Shown here one piece after another: positions 24,660 to 37,700 of a DNA stretch of 64,000 bases (the first letter of the stretch is position 1; every line of letters starts with the position of its first letter). The stretch lies in assembly GCA_921293015.1 (NCBI GenBank), contig OV121091.1, positions 11,623,755-11,687,754 on the forward strand. Direction: 5' to 3'. The notes under the pieces are model-generated. The model ran no database searches, was not told the DNA's origin, and was given only the letters and a program-made list of their open reading frames with translations. This stretch comes from Phorcus lineatus. Its lineage: Eukaryota; Mollusca; Gastropoda; Trochida; Trochidae. The position numbers and the translations under genes are program-made.

Positions 24660-26450
24660 AACACATGAACGTGTTCACTGACTTCTCCTGTACATGCAAT
24701 GTATACTATATCTCGTCGGTTACTTGCACATTGTTGTGAGAAAATTTCTGTAAATATCTTTAAAGAATTTTTCTAAGTTGGATAATATGTGCCCAATCCA
24801 TTTCTTATATGAATGAAATAGGTTTCTATCAACACTAGCATCTCCTGACAGATCATAAACGCAATTCAATACCGACATCATCATCATCATTTCCAAAGAC
24901 TAACTGTTGAATTTTGTGATAAAAACTCTTTCTTGCCAGATCACAAATTCAAATTTTCGTGTCGTAAGTAGTCTTGCATAAAAATTGGATGTTCATAAAT
25001 GACTCCCCAGACAAATATCTTAGTTTTGTTTATTTAAAAATTCAAATACATGCATCGATAAATTATCAGATAAAAGTTTTTTTTTGCACACAAATGATTA
25101 AATATTTCTTTAAAATGAATTTTATAATAAACAAAACATGTAGTGCTAGTGGCCTTTCTGAAAGATTTTTTAATTCAAATGTATGCCAATGATAAATCAT
25201 AATTCAAATATCATTGTACAGAACCGGAAGTGAGACAGAATGAACTGATATACTACAAAACCAGCATCTTAGACATCAAAACATCCAACAGTTCACAAAT
25301 ACACATAAAAGAGATTGTGGGGTTGTTATCGTACCAGGCATGATGAAAATGAGAATTCACACAATTCAAGTAAATGCCACTGCTGGCTTTAGGCTAGAAA
25401 ATGAAATAAAAGATAATCAATATCATGTTCTTACATGTGGGTGTATTGACAAGTGATAATTTTCTCAGATGGAGGGGATTCAAAGGGGTCTTAATAGTTC
25501 AAGAACTATTATGCAGTTATTTCTCAATCGATTGCGTAGTTTTACTATATCCTGAGGGGGTATTTACTATCAGTCCAAGTACAATTGCAATTACTTTCCA
25601 AATTGGTCATTGGTAAAATTGGTAACTGATTTGCACTAAAACCTAATTTATTGTTATTCAAACGATTGTTTTCAATTTATAGTCCCATATTATATGTACT
25701 TGTGAAACTTTCATTTATTCGCAAAATAATTGAGAATTTTGAAAATATTAAATATTGCAATAGTTTAAGGATGTCTCAAAAAATTATTTTCTTAATTTTT
25801 TTAAACGATAATGATTTAAATGACATTGTCAAGGGGATCAAATTGTGGATGATTAACAATGGATGATCTGTCAGAAAATTTACAAGATCGTGATACAAAA
25901 TTTACTTGTAATCGCAAGACAAACTGATATTTATTACTGTTTTTATTCAAGTCAGTTTTGTCATATTTTAATTAGGTTTTCAATTATTTTTTTGTTACCG
26001 TCGAATTAGAGTTTTCTGATGTAAATGAATATATAGTTTACTAAGAAGCGTTTTGGAAAATGGTGTGAGAGAGCTGGAAAAGGACTTTTGTTTCATTCAG
26101 GAAATATCTTTCACTGATAGACACAGCTTTTTTACTTCCTGCTTACAGTCAATCCTTTGCGCCAACTACCTTTAAAGCTGTTTAGTGATAGTTTGAAAAA
26201 GACTTCCTCATAAATTTAAAAACCTTCCAATTCCCTGCATAGCGTGAACGATTTTATAAGACACCGAAATAGTCATCAACTTGTTCAATTGTATGATGAC
26301 TTTCGAAGTGTTTTTACTTATCTACGAAATAGTTCACTACATGTAGTGAGAATGCGTGTAACATGAAAGTTAAAAACTACTGAAATAAATGGTTTATGAT
26401 CATAATACAGCGAACATTTGCTTACAGTACATATTTCAGATAATAATGAA
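24660..26450. repeat. Local duplication block Y, copy 2
   Basis: Partner of 10620-12450, about 14 kb away. It follows X copy 2 directly, so X, Y and Z probably form one ancestral unit. Includes a short ATC run near 24875. No gene seen. Confidence 0.75.
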
Positions 26451-27133
26451 AGTACTATACACTAATCTAATGTTTTGTCCCACCATAATTTGTGAGGGGT
26501 ATTGACCATACCACAATATCTAATCAATATTTTTGTACCAAGAAATGAACAATGTATAGACACTGTGCATATTTAATATACAAATTATGAGCATTAGTTT
26601 CTTTTCAAATGTGTAAGTGATAAAAGTTTGCTTTTAATATGATTACTTGGCATTCAAAATTTACGGATGTTAATTTGTTTTCACTTGTTTTATCCTAGTT
26701 ATCTCAAATTGGACTAATTGCTATCCAATTTATTTTCCAAACTGATTTAATAAGGGGTGACATTTAGAATGACATTTTGAAACATTAAATACGATTATAG
26801 TCTCTTTAAAGATCAAAACTGTTAAGTCTTTTACGCATTCTTTCAAGGTTGACCCTTCTTTCAAATCGTTGGACAAGACATTTCCCAAAAACAAAACACG
26901 AACAGAAAAAACTTGAAAAAACAAAAATTGAAGGATGTTATAATTTTACACGACCAAGTTGTGATACCAGGTGAATGTCAGATACTTTCTTTTTAACTTC
27001 TGATTCTTAAACGATGTCATTCTGGTACTTCAATTTCATTTTTGTATGATATACACAGAAACGAAATTTCATATACATAAATTGCATAAGTTCGAAATAT
27101 TTTCTGCCTTGACGTTGTGAAGATGAACTGACA

Positions 27134-27582
27134 AAGGATCACCAATTGTCAATGTGTGAAATAGCCATTCTTGAACTTACTTACTAATCGTCAGGTCCAT
27201 AGTTCAAAATTTTTAAGTTTGGCATTTTGAGACAGACAGAAGGGGTCATGTTTTCAATAAATTTTGAATAAAATAATCCATATCGACTCTCTGAAAATAA
27301 AAACAGTTAAGTTTATAACTTAGAAGGGATTTGGTAGAAAAAATGAGTGTTTTCGAAATTTTGATCCCTGTTCATATTGATGACGTGCCAAAACTCTTAC
27401 CGCTGATTGTGGTATATGATAAACATTTGCCTTAATGAAGAAGGGATCGGCACCTCTTTGTTGAAAATGAAACATTAAACGTTTGTTTTTCGCAATGCCA
27501 CGACACCTTAAAGACATCCCAAATTACATTATATTTGCACTAGGATACTCAAGTATGTGAACAAACTTTTGGCATGCAGCTG
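27134..27582 (-). mobile_element. Tc1/mariner-type MITE, truncated third copy
   Basis: Inverted relative to the other two copies. The end GGCATGCAGCTG is intact and followed by TA (27583-27584), with collinear internal words such as GATAAACATTTGCC and CAAATTACATTATATTTG. Similarity fades at about 27134 and the other terminus is missing. A still shorter relic of the same terminus is visible at about 43755-43825. Confidence 0.75.
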
Positions 27583-28079
27583 TATTGATTCACACACTAG
27601 CCAATCATTTAATTGAATAGTGAGTTAGTTTACATCAACAATGCCCCAACACTGTACATGTAAGTTTGTAAGTTATACTCTAGCAAATTATAAATCTACC
27701 TTAATTCAACAACTAGAATCATGAAGGTTCAAGTGTTTGTATGTATATACATGTATGGAGGTGATATATTTTTTTTTTCATCCTTTCATCATGGCTCGTC
27801 AAGATCAGATTAGTTTAAAATTTCGTACTTCTCATGTTTTCAAAATCTAAGAACTAATTTATGTTTATACTTAGCACATGTGCACTGAGCAAAAATTAAC
27901 AATGACTTATGATCTATACAAAGATTATCACAATTCATATAAGATGTATATCTATTATTGCTCATTCAGCATGATAAGTACATATAATAAATAAATATAA
28001 AATATTTCAGATTTCATCATTAAAGGGTAAAACAAAACAAAATGTTGAGATTATCATACTTATCACGTTGTCAACATGT

Positions 28080-30400
28080 CAATTCAGTTTATGTCATATC
28101 TCTCTCAGAATCGACAAAAACCAATAATATTCGCTGATATGTTCTTAAAAGCCTAAAAGTCTTAAGCCATACATCACTTCATTTGATTGGTTTGATATTT
28201 TGTTGAAATTGTTTCTTGCATGACTACAAATGCGTATTTTCTTCCATGTTTCATTTTTAAAACAAAATGAAGTGAAACATCATTTTCCATTTCTTTTGTT
28301 TGTGGCAAAAGTGGCAAAGGTAAATCTAAATTCGTAAGAAATGACAATTTAATTCAACAAAAGAAAACGTCACAATTTTATGATGGGTATACCTATTTGT
28401 AAATGACAAACATAACTAGGATAGACTAATGCCAGTATCAAAGGTAATTACCAACATTTTACATAGTTCACATTCCTGAAGGAAATTGTGATAAATGTAT
28501 TCCTAACATGAAGGAATTATGATTTGCCTGTGTCAATTAAAAAAAACTGTCATTGCGGTTTCCTGGATATACAAATGAATTAAAAGAAAATTCATATCGC
28601 GTATACATACATCTAATATCTAATACAAGTGGTAGGAATTAATGGTAATTTCATGAAATAAAGGACATTGATGGGAAGTTTGTTCAACATGGACTATGAT
28701 TCATTTCCTTCTTAAACAGATGTGAGTACAAGTAGTATAATTCCCCAAATTTCACCTCATGTCGTGAATTATTTTTACTGTTTTGCACTTTATCAAATCA
28801 ATTAAGAGGAATCTCACTGAATGATGAAAAATGACTGAAAAAAACCTGTAAATTGCGATTTACAAGTATGCTATGTTATAAGTGTAAGGTGGCATTACAT
28901 TTTAACTCATGAATGACATGTTATATTATAGGTGTAAGAAGGCATAATACTTTATCTAATGCATGACATGTTATATTATAGGTGTAAGAAGGCATAATAC
29001 TTTATCGCATGAATTACATGTTATATTTTTGGTGTAAGAAGGCATAATACTTAATCTAATGCATGACATGTTGTATTATAGGTGTAAGAAGGCATAATAC
29101 TTTATCTAATGCATGACATGTTATATTATAGGTGTAAGAAGGCATAATACTTTATCGCATGAATTACATGTTATATTATTGGTGTAAGAAGGCATAATAC
29201 TTAATCTAATGCATGACATGTTGTATTATAGGTGTAAGAAGGCATAAGGCTTTATCTGATGCATGACATCTAAATGATAATGACAATGAATAAAAGTATC
29301 AATTGATAATTTAACTCTCATTGCTAGATGTGCAAAGTTATTAATCTAACATACCTTTTTAAGACTTCTTTGTATTACTTACCGTTTTCAAAATTACATT
29401 AAGGCTATTTCTCGTTTAGAAAAGTGAAGCATCCTATATTACCTTTCAGGTTTGTGATATTTTTATGATGTTTTAACAGCTTTCATGCTATTTGTATTTT
29501 TTACTTTTGTAATATTTTTTTCAAATCATTGGAACTTTTTTATCATGATTGTTATGACTAAAATATTGCCAAAGAGGCACACAACAATATCCGACTCACT
29601 AACTATTGTAGCGAAAGGTAATTATCCAAATATTTCGCGATAAAAGCTTGGTTGTCTCTACATCAACCTCTAATGTTCTTGCCATTCATTGGTGAAGATA
29701 TTCATCACCCACACTACATTGGCATCGGTGAAATCCGGTACAAGAATGACCACATAAACACTTAAATTTTAGACCAAAGACTACTCTTCTTACAATTTAC
29801 TGTGTTAGAATTAATTATGGTACGCATTTCTAAATTACGTTGGATAACATTAAAACAATTATTAGAGTTTACGTACATTGGAAGGTGCTAGATGATATTA
29901 CATTAATGTTTAAAGGATAGTCACACCATATGACCATTTAGTATTTTCCCTTGCAAATTTAACGCCGGTGTGCCAAAGAGGTTAACATATAAATAATAGA
30001 ATTTGCATGTGTAAGTGTAAATGGGACTTGTTAATTCGACTTCTGCACGTGTGTAAACTATGTGCACATTTGCTTTTTATTCAATAACAATTAACTTCAC
30101 AAATTTAGAAAATCGGATAAATTTGCAAATGTGAATTGTACTGAGTTCAAATCAAATAAGTCACCTGCAAAAATCTTGGTGTTATTTTGCGTAATATCAT
30201 GAATAACTCTCTTTGAAATCCTTGATATTAAGACCATGATAAAACTATAGATCTTCTTGAAAGGTTTTCACGGTAACTTTAATATGGTCAAAGTAACTCT
30301 TTGATATTCGTAAACATGATAAGCGTCTCTTTGATGTTGATCGATAACCCTTTAATATTGTTAAAGTGTCGTCACTTAGATATAAGTTATAGATAATAAC
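28080..30400. repeat. Local duplication block Z, copy 2
   Basis: Partner of 16920-18800. It has gained the 50-bp minisatellite at 28881-29270. Otherwise AT-rich, with no supported gene. Confidence 0.7.
28881..29270 (+). repeat. 50-bp minisatellite with a 150-bp higher-order repeat
   Basis: GGTGTAAGAAGGCATAATAC starts exactly every 50 bp at 28931, 28981, 29031, 29081, 29131, 29181 and 29231, after a diverged first unit at 28881. Unit variants run A-B-C-A-B-C (TTTATCTAAT; TTTATCGCATGAATTA; TTAATCTAAT with TTGTATTATA), so 28931-29080 and 29081-29230 repeat as trimers. This shows amplification of a three-unit block. It sits within duplicated block Z2 and is not seen in Z1. Confidence 0.95.
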
Positions 30401-30648
30401 CTACAATCGTCATCGTCTCGTTTTTGTAAAAGTCGGTGAATTTGTTGATGGGGTCTTGGGTTGCCGGAATGCATATCAGTTGACATTTTGTAACAAAGTT
30501 AAAGTAATTGAAGATTTAAATTGAGTCTGTGAATTTTTTCTGTGAATCAGCTTCCCTTAACGACATAATCAGCTGAAATGTGACTTTTTACACAACAACA
30601 GGAAACAGAATTCGAATGCTGTATTATCTTAATTGTTGAAAGACGAAT

Positions 30649-30771
<123 letters not shown>

Positions 30772-31260
30772 ATAAATCCTAAATTTGTAAATAAAATTGT
30801 AATTTTTAATCATCCAATAATTACAACCAAATGAAAAATTCAATATTACATTTTCGACAATAAAGCGTATTTTGTACGTCAAGGATACTTCAGATTACAA
30901 ACTGATTTTGATAAAAATCCAATAATATGTTTATCAATATCTTCTTTCTGAAAACGAAACAAAAATATCAATATTATATGAATCAATAAAAAGAATTGTT
31001 AAAAGGTTATTGAAATAGTTGATATAGATTGAGCCAATTCATGGGTGCGTATAATAATTTTAAGTGCTCGGTTCCATGTAAAGGTACCCGTCATCCTGAC
31101 CACTCAATCACTTTTAGATCACATTTACTGAGTTTTCAATAGTTTTGAAACTGATTCCGTGACCAAAGTACTTGAAAAAAGCATCCACTGATATCCTAGC
31201 TTTTTGTGTCGTTCATAATAAGAACAAAGTTCAAAATAATTTCAAACGTCAAGTAATAAC

Positions 31261-33360
31261 GTGTCTTTATACTTTCTATTCAGTATAAGTTTATAGTGAA
31301 AATTGACTGAAGCATTGTCAATGTAATCCATATGCTCCCCCTGACATTGACCAATCTCATTAAAATCTGTTCAAACACATCAATCTTACCTTGATGATAA
31401 GGTTATTTGAGATCTGCTCCATTGGTGTCGTGACAGGTGACCTTTGCATTGAAGCCAATTAGCGAGAAGGTTAGATAGCACCGGCACGATATGATATGTC
31501 TCTGATTGTTTAAAATTATGGAAGGTGACAAGAGCATTTCTGAGATCTCAAACACAGCGACATTAGATTCATTGGATCATTCTGATTTCTATGAAATCTG
31601 TAAGGGACCATCTATAGACAGATGATACTTGAAATAGAATCAACCGTTTACACGTTTTCTGACATCAGAGAAGTACAATAAGTATACTATCAATCGACTG
31701 GTAACGTTCTTATGCGACGCAGCAATTAGTTAAAAAATAATATCTTAATTTCGTACAATTTGTTCATAAAAACTTCAAGTAAAACTTTTCTTCATTGCAA
31801 GTGACAAAAACATAGGATGTTGTAATGCAAATGAGTAATTTTCTGCTGCTAGGGAATAAATTAAACGACCCAGGGATAATGTACTTTGCGTGTAGTTGCC
31901 TATAAAACCCGGCTGTAACAATTCTACTTACGATGTGACACATGTTTTACAATTTTTAACAAAAAAGTCTTTGGTCAGTTTTTAATCTATACTGGTAATT
32001 GGACAGCGCCACACTATAGAGCATGAATTACGGTAATTGTCAGTAATAGACTTTCAGTAGGAAGTTAATGTAAACTGCAGCGCCGATAAAAATTGGCCAG
32101 TTGAACCGTTTTCTAAGGTACAAATGCTACATTTGTATGTTGGTATTAAAGCAAGTGCCAGAATTCTTTTGTCTTTGTGACCTTTTAAATCAACGATTTT
32201 TAAAGTACTTGAAATGAAGTAACGTACAATTGCAGCAACTTCTCATGAAAGAAAAATGTATAATGATAAGTTGTTCTACATATCAACTTGGTTTTATTTT
32301 CCTCTAGAACATGTTTCCGTCATTTTCAAACTTTCAATAATGTAAAATGGAACTATAGAAAATGGAGATTTTTATTCCCTTGAATGTTTACACCTTACCA
32401 CATGACAACGCATTGGGTACAGTCAGATCTCTAATTTGAATTATATAACAGAGACTAATGTTTTTCAGATGCGCATCCTGTTTTGATCATTATCGTTAAT
32501 AACAATCCATAACCGGGGACATCCAACGTCTAGTGATAAGAAACTGCAATACTTGTATCACAGAAACCACACTGTTGACAATTCTTCTTCATTCAATGCA
32601 TGTTTTCTATTTATGAAGTCACGAATCCTTTGTAAGATCATTGACCTGTTTGATAAAGAGAATCCCGGGATATTTTTTTGTGGTTAGTGACGTCAAAATT
32701 CTACTAATGAGAAACTGCAAGATTTATGTCTCAGAATACACATGATTTCAGCACGATAAAAGTGTGCTTGACCCCATGCATATTGTGCTTGATAATTGAT
32801 CTATTTGATCAGGAGAATCCCTTGGGTAGAAATTTTTAGCAGGGAACACAATCCATCATCCTCTGTCATCCATAACTAATTCTTCTTTGAAACATATGAA
32901 GTCCTCCTTTTAATTTCTAGCTTGATTATTGTTAAGTATTGTAACTAAGAACACTATTTAAAAACGAGCGAGCTGGAAGACGTTTTCATAGGTCGCGGAA
33001 AAGAAACAACAAATGTCAACAATTGTAAGATACTCTTTTTCATTAATCTTAAAGAAACGAAAGTATCAGCAAGCTATGTGAATACATTTCCCTGGCTAAG
33101 ATTTTACGTGTTAACACTAAACAGGACTATTGCAGTTTCCAGTTGATACGTGATACGTTTGTCTTCGACTTAAGATAATCGAGTTGAGTTTTACGCTATG
33201 AAGGAAATATATTTTGTATATACTTATTCTTCATTGGGGAATTTTTAATGAAAAAAAATTCTTTAAAACGTGCTAGATCGCCTTTGTACTAGGTTTATGA
33301 CATCGTAAACTCTCCCCTTAACCACACGGCTTTAATATTCGTTTACAGTTATAAAGGGTA
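31261..33360. repeat. Local duplication block X, copy 3
   Basis: Partner of 22645-24480. It ends with TTTAAAACGTGCTAGATCGCC and GTTATAAAGGGTATGA, matching 24411-24490. The segment is followed not by block Y but by the CRE pair and SLC49A4, marking the right edge of this array. A partial internal repeat (GAGAAACTGCAA, GATCAGGAGAATCCC) occurs near 32700-32830. Confidence 0.82.
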
Positions 33361-33507
33361 TGATGAGATTCCTTGGCTATACATAATTGTTTATTATCCA
33401 TATGGTTATTCATAAGCGGTGTCATATTTTCAATATGAGCACATGTGCACATATCACTTTTGCCTAGCAACGATTGTCTTAGCACGAGTCACAGTATTTC
33501 GTCGTGT

Positions 33508-33540
33508 GTGACGTCATAAAATCATTGTTCATGACGTCAC
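33508..33540. promoter_or_regulatory. Paired consensus CRE sites in a 10-bp inverted repeat
   Basis: TGACGTCA occurs at 33509-33516 and 33532-33539, inside perfect 10-bp arms (GTGACGTCAT / ATGACGTCAC) with a 13-nt spacer. A GC-richer patch (GCGGGCCGGCGG) follows at about 33545. The pair lies about 0.9 kb before the SLC49A4 ATG, so a CREB/ATF-type promoter or enhancer site is possible. It could equally be a transposon end. No transcription start can be placed from sequence alone. Confidence 0.35.
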
Positions 33541-33620
33541 TGTAGCGGGCCGGCGGAAAGGAAGGATGCCGTTTTCTGAATATTTCCATGCCTTTGAAAT
33601 GGAGTAGAATCGGTAATAAA

Positions 33621-33766
33621 GAAATTATTATCCTCGGAAGCGTGTCATATGACTTTTACGAAACTTGTGCGAATTAGTGTATTACCCTTGCTCTCACTCG
33701 GGTAATACAAAAATTCACACTCGTTTCGTAAAAGTCATATGACACACTTCCTCTGGTAATAATCTC
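33621..33766. mobile_element. Hairpin (foldback) MITE, 146 bp, 5' of SLC49A4
   Basis: Two arms of about 67 bp (33621-33687 and 33700-33766) are near-perfect reverse complements around a 12-nt loop. Both share GTCATATGACTTTTACGAAA and end in ATTACCC. A weaker relative may lie at 59700-59835, with shared CGGAAGTGTC and CACTCGTG words. This is a non-autonomous foldback element sitting between the CRE pair and the gene. Confidence 0.75.
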
Positions 33767-34435
33767 TATATATGTATCCGCGGAGCTGAAAAGACCATGA
33801 TAACCATCAGGTGAAATGCTTTGTAATGCTGACGGCAGGTTTTTCAAAACTATATTCAGTATGTTTTTTTCAATGAACTATCCTTATGCAAGGCACTTGA
33901 AGCAAATATCTCTAACTCAACGGTCCTATCACCCGGGTAATGCATCTGTTCCTAAATCCAAGTCATGCTACTGGCTTGGTATATATAATGCGATACGAGG
34001 CATTTTGTCTGATAAATTGTGATATGCTGGTTGGAATAGCCTACGAAGAATTTCTTGTCATGAATGGCATGGATCGTGTGAAAGTGACCGAAGTATTTGT
34101 TTAAATTATTAGATATAATAAATTATTTCGACTGTATTCCCTTTTTGAAAAAGAAGCACGGTTTTATCTAAAAATAAGAAATTTTAAATCTTATTTCAAA
34201 ATTAGTTTATTTTTTATATGGGACATTATATATAAAATCTACACGAATTTACAGAGGTCATTAACACATATATCGCGATTACATTTTGACATTGCTTTTA
34301 CTCCAAGTTAATGTCTTCGTTATCGTGCACAGTGTTTAAATGTGTTTACCCTTGTTACACCTATCATCACCAGGTCAGAAAGCCCGTGATATTGTTGAAC
34401 TGCTACATACAGAGCAGAGGTAAAACAACACCACA
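33767..34435 (+). other. 5' flank of SLC49A4, no gene seen
   Basis: AT-rich sequence between the hairpin MITE and the start codon. It presumably includes the 5' UTR and core promoter, but no TATA box or initiator can be chosen with confidence. Short open frames here have no recognisable product. Confidence 0.4.
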
Positions 34436-34736
34436 ATGGTTATTGACAACGAAAACGAATTTTCTGTTTCAAACGGTGACGTACCAGAGCCATTTTCAGA
34501 AGACAAAAGGAATGACAGTAGTTTAAGAACGTACAAACGGCGTTGGTATGTTTTGGGAACGTTTTCCTACGCCGCTGTAATGCAATCTGTTATTTGGAAC
34601 ACGTATGGACCTATTGCACAGTCGTCTAAACGAGTTTACGGATGGTCGGATGCTGACGTTGGGATGCTTCCAAACTATGGGAATATATCCTACTTCTTAT
34701 GCATGATCCCTTGTGCTTGGGTGATGGATGTGAAAG
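34436..34736 (+). CDS. SLC49A4: SLC49A4-like exon 1 (start, TM1-TM2)
   Basis: Encodes residues 1-100 and the first base of Gly101. A polar N-terminus of about 36 residues is followed by RRW and TM1 with WNTYGPI, then TM2 ending in MDVK. The donor is GTAATA (phase 1). No introns are evident before the ATG, but an untranslated upstream exon cannot be excluded. Confidence 0.92.
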
Positions 34737-37700
34737 GTAATAGAACGTACACGCGGAGTTTATCTTCTGATTTCATAGTCAATTTAGTGTTACTTTCATG
34801 AAATAAATGAGACCATTTCTTCCTAAATTGTCTGTTAATAAGAAATCGATATAAGTGATTTTCCTGTTCTTAGAGGGTTGGTTAATATAGTCAACAACAA
34901 AAGTTAAGGACCACTCTATTATTTAAGCGTTACGTCATCATATGAACTATACATTATCTCAATATCGAAAATGTAGGTGGTCCCAACTTATTTGTGGACT
35001 TTATTTTACCTGATTAGGAGTGTATTATTTTCAAATATTACACTCGACTTAATAATATTTACATTTTACTTACAGATTTCATGATGTCATGAGTAGGAAA
35101 TTGTAGGGGTATGGTAATGGTATTTACAGAAAATATATATTTCAAAATAGATTAACTAAAAATCCGTTTGAAACTTATTTTAAGACATTTTTAGATCTTT
35201 TTTTGATAGCACGAGTAAGAAAATTGCAAAGTTGAGATTAAGAAGGTAATACAAAAAATCCGTTTTAAAATTTTATTCAAAACATATTCTGATGTTTCAA
35301 CAGGACTCCGTGCATCAGTGATATTGGGTGCTTCCCTCTTGCTCGGAGCTGCCATTTTGAGATGCATCCCTTGTGAGAACGAAATTGCAACGTGGTAGGT
35401 TATCTTAAACTGAGCACCAGAAATTTGTCAAAATTGGAGGCTCATTCTCTGTCCTTGATAATCAGTCACCCGATGGCTTTTTTTTCAGGTTGATCAACAT
35501 CGCATGTATACTCAATGGCATAGCTGGATGTATCGTCTTTGGCGGTCCAGCACTCGTGTCGGCAACTTGGTTTCCTCTTAGACAGAGAGCCACTGCAACA
35601 GCTATGTCATCTGTAGCTGCCTACATTGGAATTTCACTGGCATTTATAGTTGGTATGTGCATTTCTGACTCAACTTTGTATTATGGATTTTAATTAAATG
35701 TTCATTTTACAATGAGTTGCAACCTATCGACAAACGATTGACAAACTAAAAATGCTTCACAAATTTATAGATGATTTAATTTTATCTTTTTTAAGGTCCG
35801 ATCATTGTTCCGGAGATAGAAGAGGACCTGTCCAACAATTGCACAAACATATCTGACATACCGTAAGTGCTCCTATTACTCCTATTATCAAAACTTTTTT
35901 ATTGTGAAATGCACGACGTTTATGCTTACTCCTTCATGAAGTCGGATGTTGGGCACATGGAAAGGAGTACGTGCGAGGGGGAAGTCAATAAGTTCATATA
36001 TACGTGCGTATATATCATAGCAAAAAACAAGAAACAATACTAATGAAACCTTATGTATATCACCTTCTTCTTATGTTCTTCACTTCTAATTCCCTTCAAA
36101 GACTGCATCAAATATACTATTGTCTTTTAGTGAAAATGAAGACACACACTAAAATGAAACTACAGTTAAAATATCCAGTTTCGTTTTGAAGTATGTGAAC
36201 TTCCTCTTTTTCAGCAAACTTAACTGCTCGATAATCTTGGACGAAACGGAAGCTGAAGGGACACAACTGGAACGAGAAGGAATCATGAAATTGATGTACA
36301 TTGGTAAAGAAATGATGTTTCGATAATTCTTACATTTAAAAGCTTATTAAAGTCAAATTCCACATACTTATCGTATTGATAAATTAAAAAAGGGTTGTCA
36401 TTTCTTATCTTCTTATGAACTTCCAAATTAAACCAAAAGTGAGAGAAAAGATATTTACTTCTTTTCATTGACAATTATGGACAATTTTCCATTGTTAAAT
36501 TCTGCGTCCACATATTTACAATACGCATTTAATTTAAGACAACACTTCCGACCCATAGTTATTTTTTTATGACTTTAGAAAAAATGAAAACGATAGGGCA
36601 TGATTGATTAGCGCGTGCGCCAATCTCCATATCTTGACCTATTTCCGATAAACTTTCATGACTTCAACCATTTTACCGGCGCTATTATGAACCAATTAGC
36701 TTTTACATGTCAATTTTCTGCTTACTCAGTATTTCTTCTTGCGATCACGTCAAACTTTTGACAATATACATATACAGCTGCATGCCAAAAGTTTTTTCAC
36801 ATACCTGTATATACTAGTGAAAATATCATGTAATTTGAGATGTCTTTGAGGTATCGTTGCGTTGCGAAAAAAACGTACAATATTGAATTTTCAACACACA
36901 TGCAGATCCATTCTTCTTTATTTAAGGCAAATGTTTATCGTACCCCACAATTACCCTTAACAGTTTTGGCAGGTCAAAATTCCGAAAACACTAATTTTTA
37001 TTTTTCTCCATAAAATCCTTTACAAGTTATCATCTTCTTTAAAAATACGTCACGTTTGTACCTTATCGCAAAGTCAATGTGAATATGTTGGTTTTAATCT
37101 CAGATAGTCGATAAGGAAAATTTTATTTGACATTAATCAAAATCGAAATTTCGAAAATGTGACGCCCTTTGTCTTTATCAATATGCCAAAATTCGAATTT
37201 TTGCACCAGAGACCAGACGATCCCAAAAAGAAGTTCAAGAATGGCTGTCACATATGGACAGTGGGTGATCCATTGTTAGTTTTCCTGAAGTTATTCTATT
37301 GAGGTTGAATCGAAACCCAAATTACGTGATATTTGCACTACGATTCAGTGCATGGATAGTGAACAAACTTTCGGTATGCAGCTGTAATATCCCTTAAATC
37401 TACATTTTGCGGACACGTGCTCTTTACTGAATGTAAGAAAATGAGAATGTAATCTCGACATCATTATGATAATATTCTACGCCCCTAGAATGAGTACTTG
37501 CACGGATAAATTTTACAAGTTTAATTATATTGCCTCAGAGTGTGGGGCGACTGTGCTGCTTTTCCTGTTAGTACTGTTGTATTTCCCTGCCCGACCCCCA
37601 ACTCCACCCAGTGTGACAGCGTCCATAGAAAGAACTAGTTATCTGCAGGGCCTTAAGAAACTCTTTAGGTAAGGAAACATTGTTTCAAAATGCATTTGGT

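Noticed and set aside
28881-29270. CRISPR-like regular repeats
   Set aside because: The 50-bp units are directly adjacent with no unique spacers, there is no cas gene, and the genome is eukaryotic.
34311-34526. Frame overlapping SLC49A4 exon 1
   Set aside because: Different reading frame over the true first exon; no similarity to known proteins.
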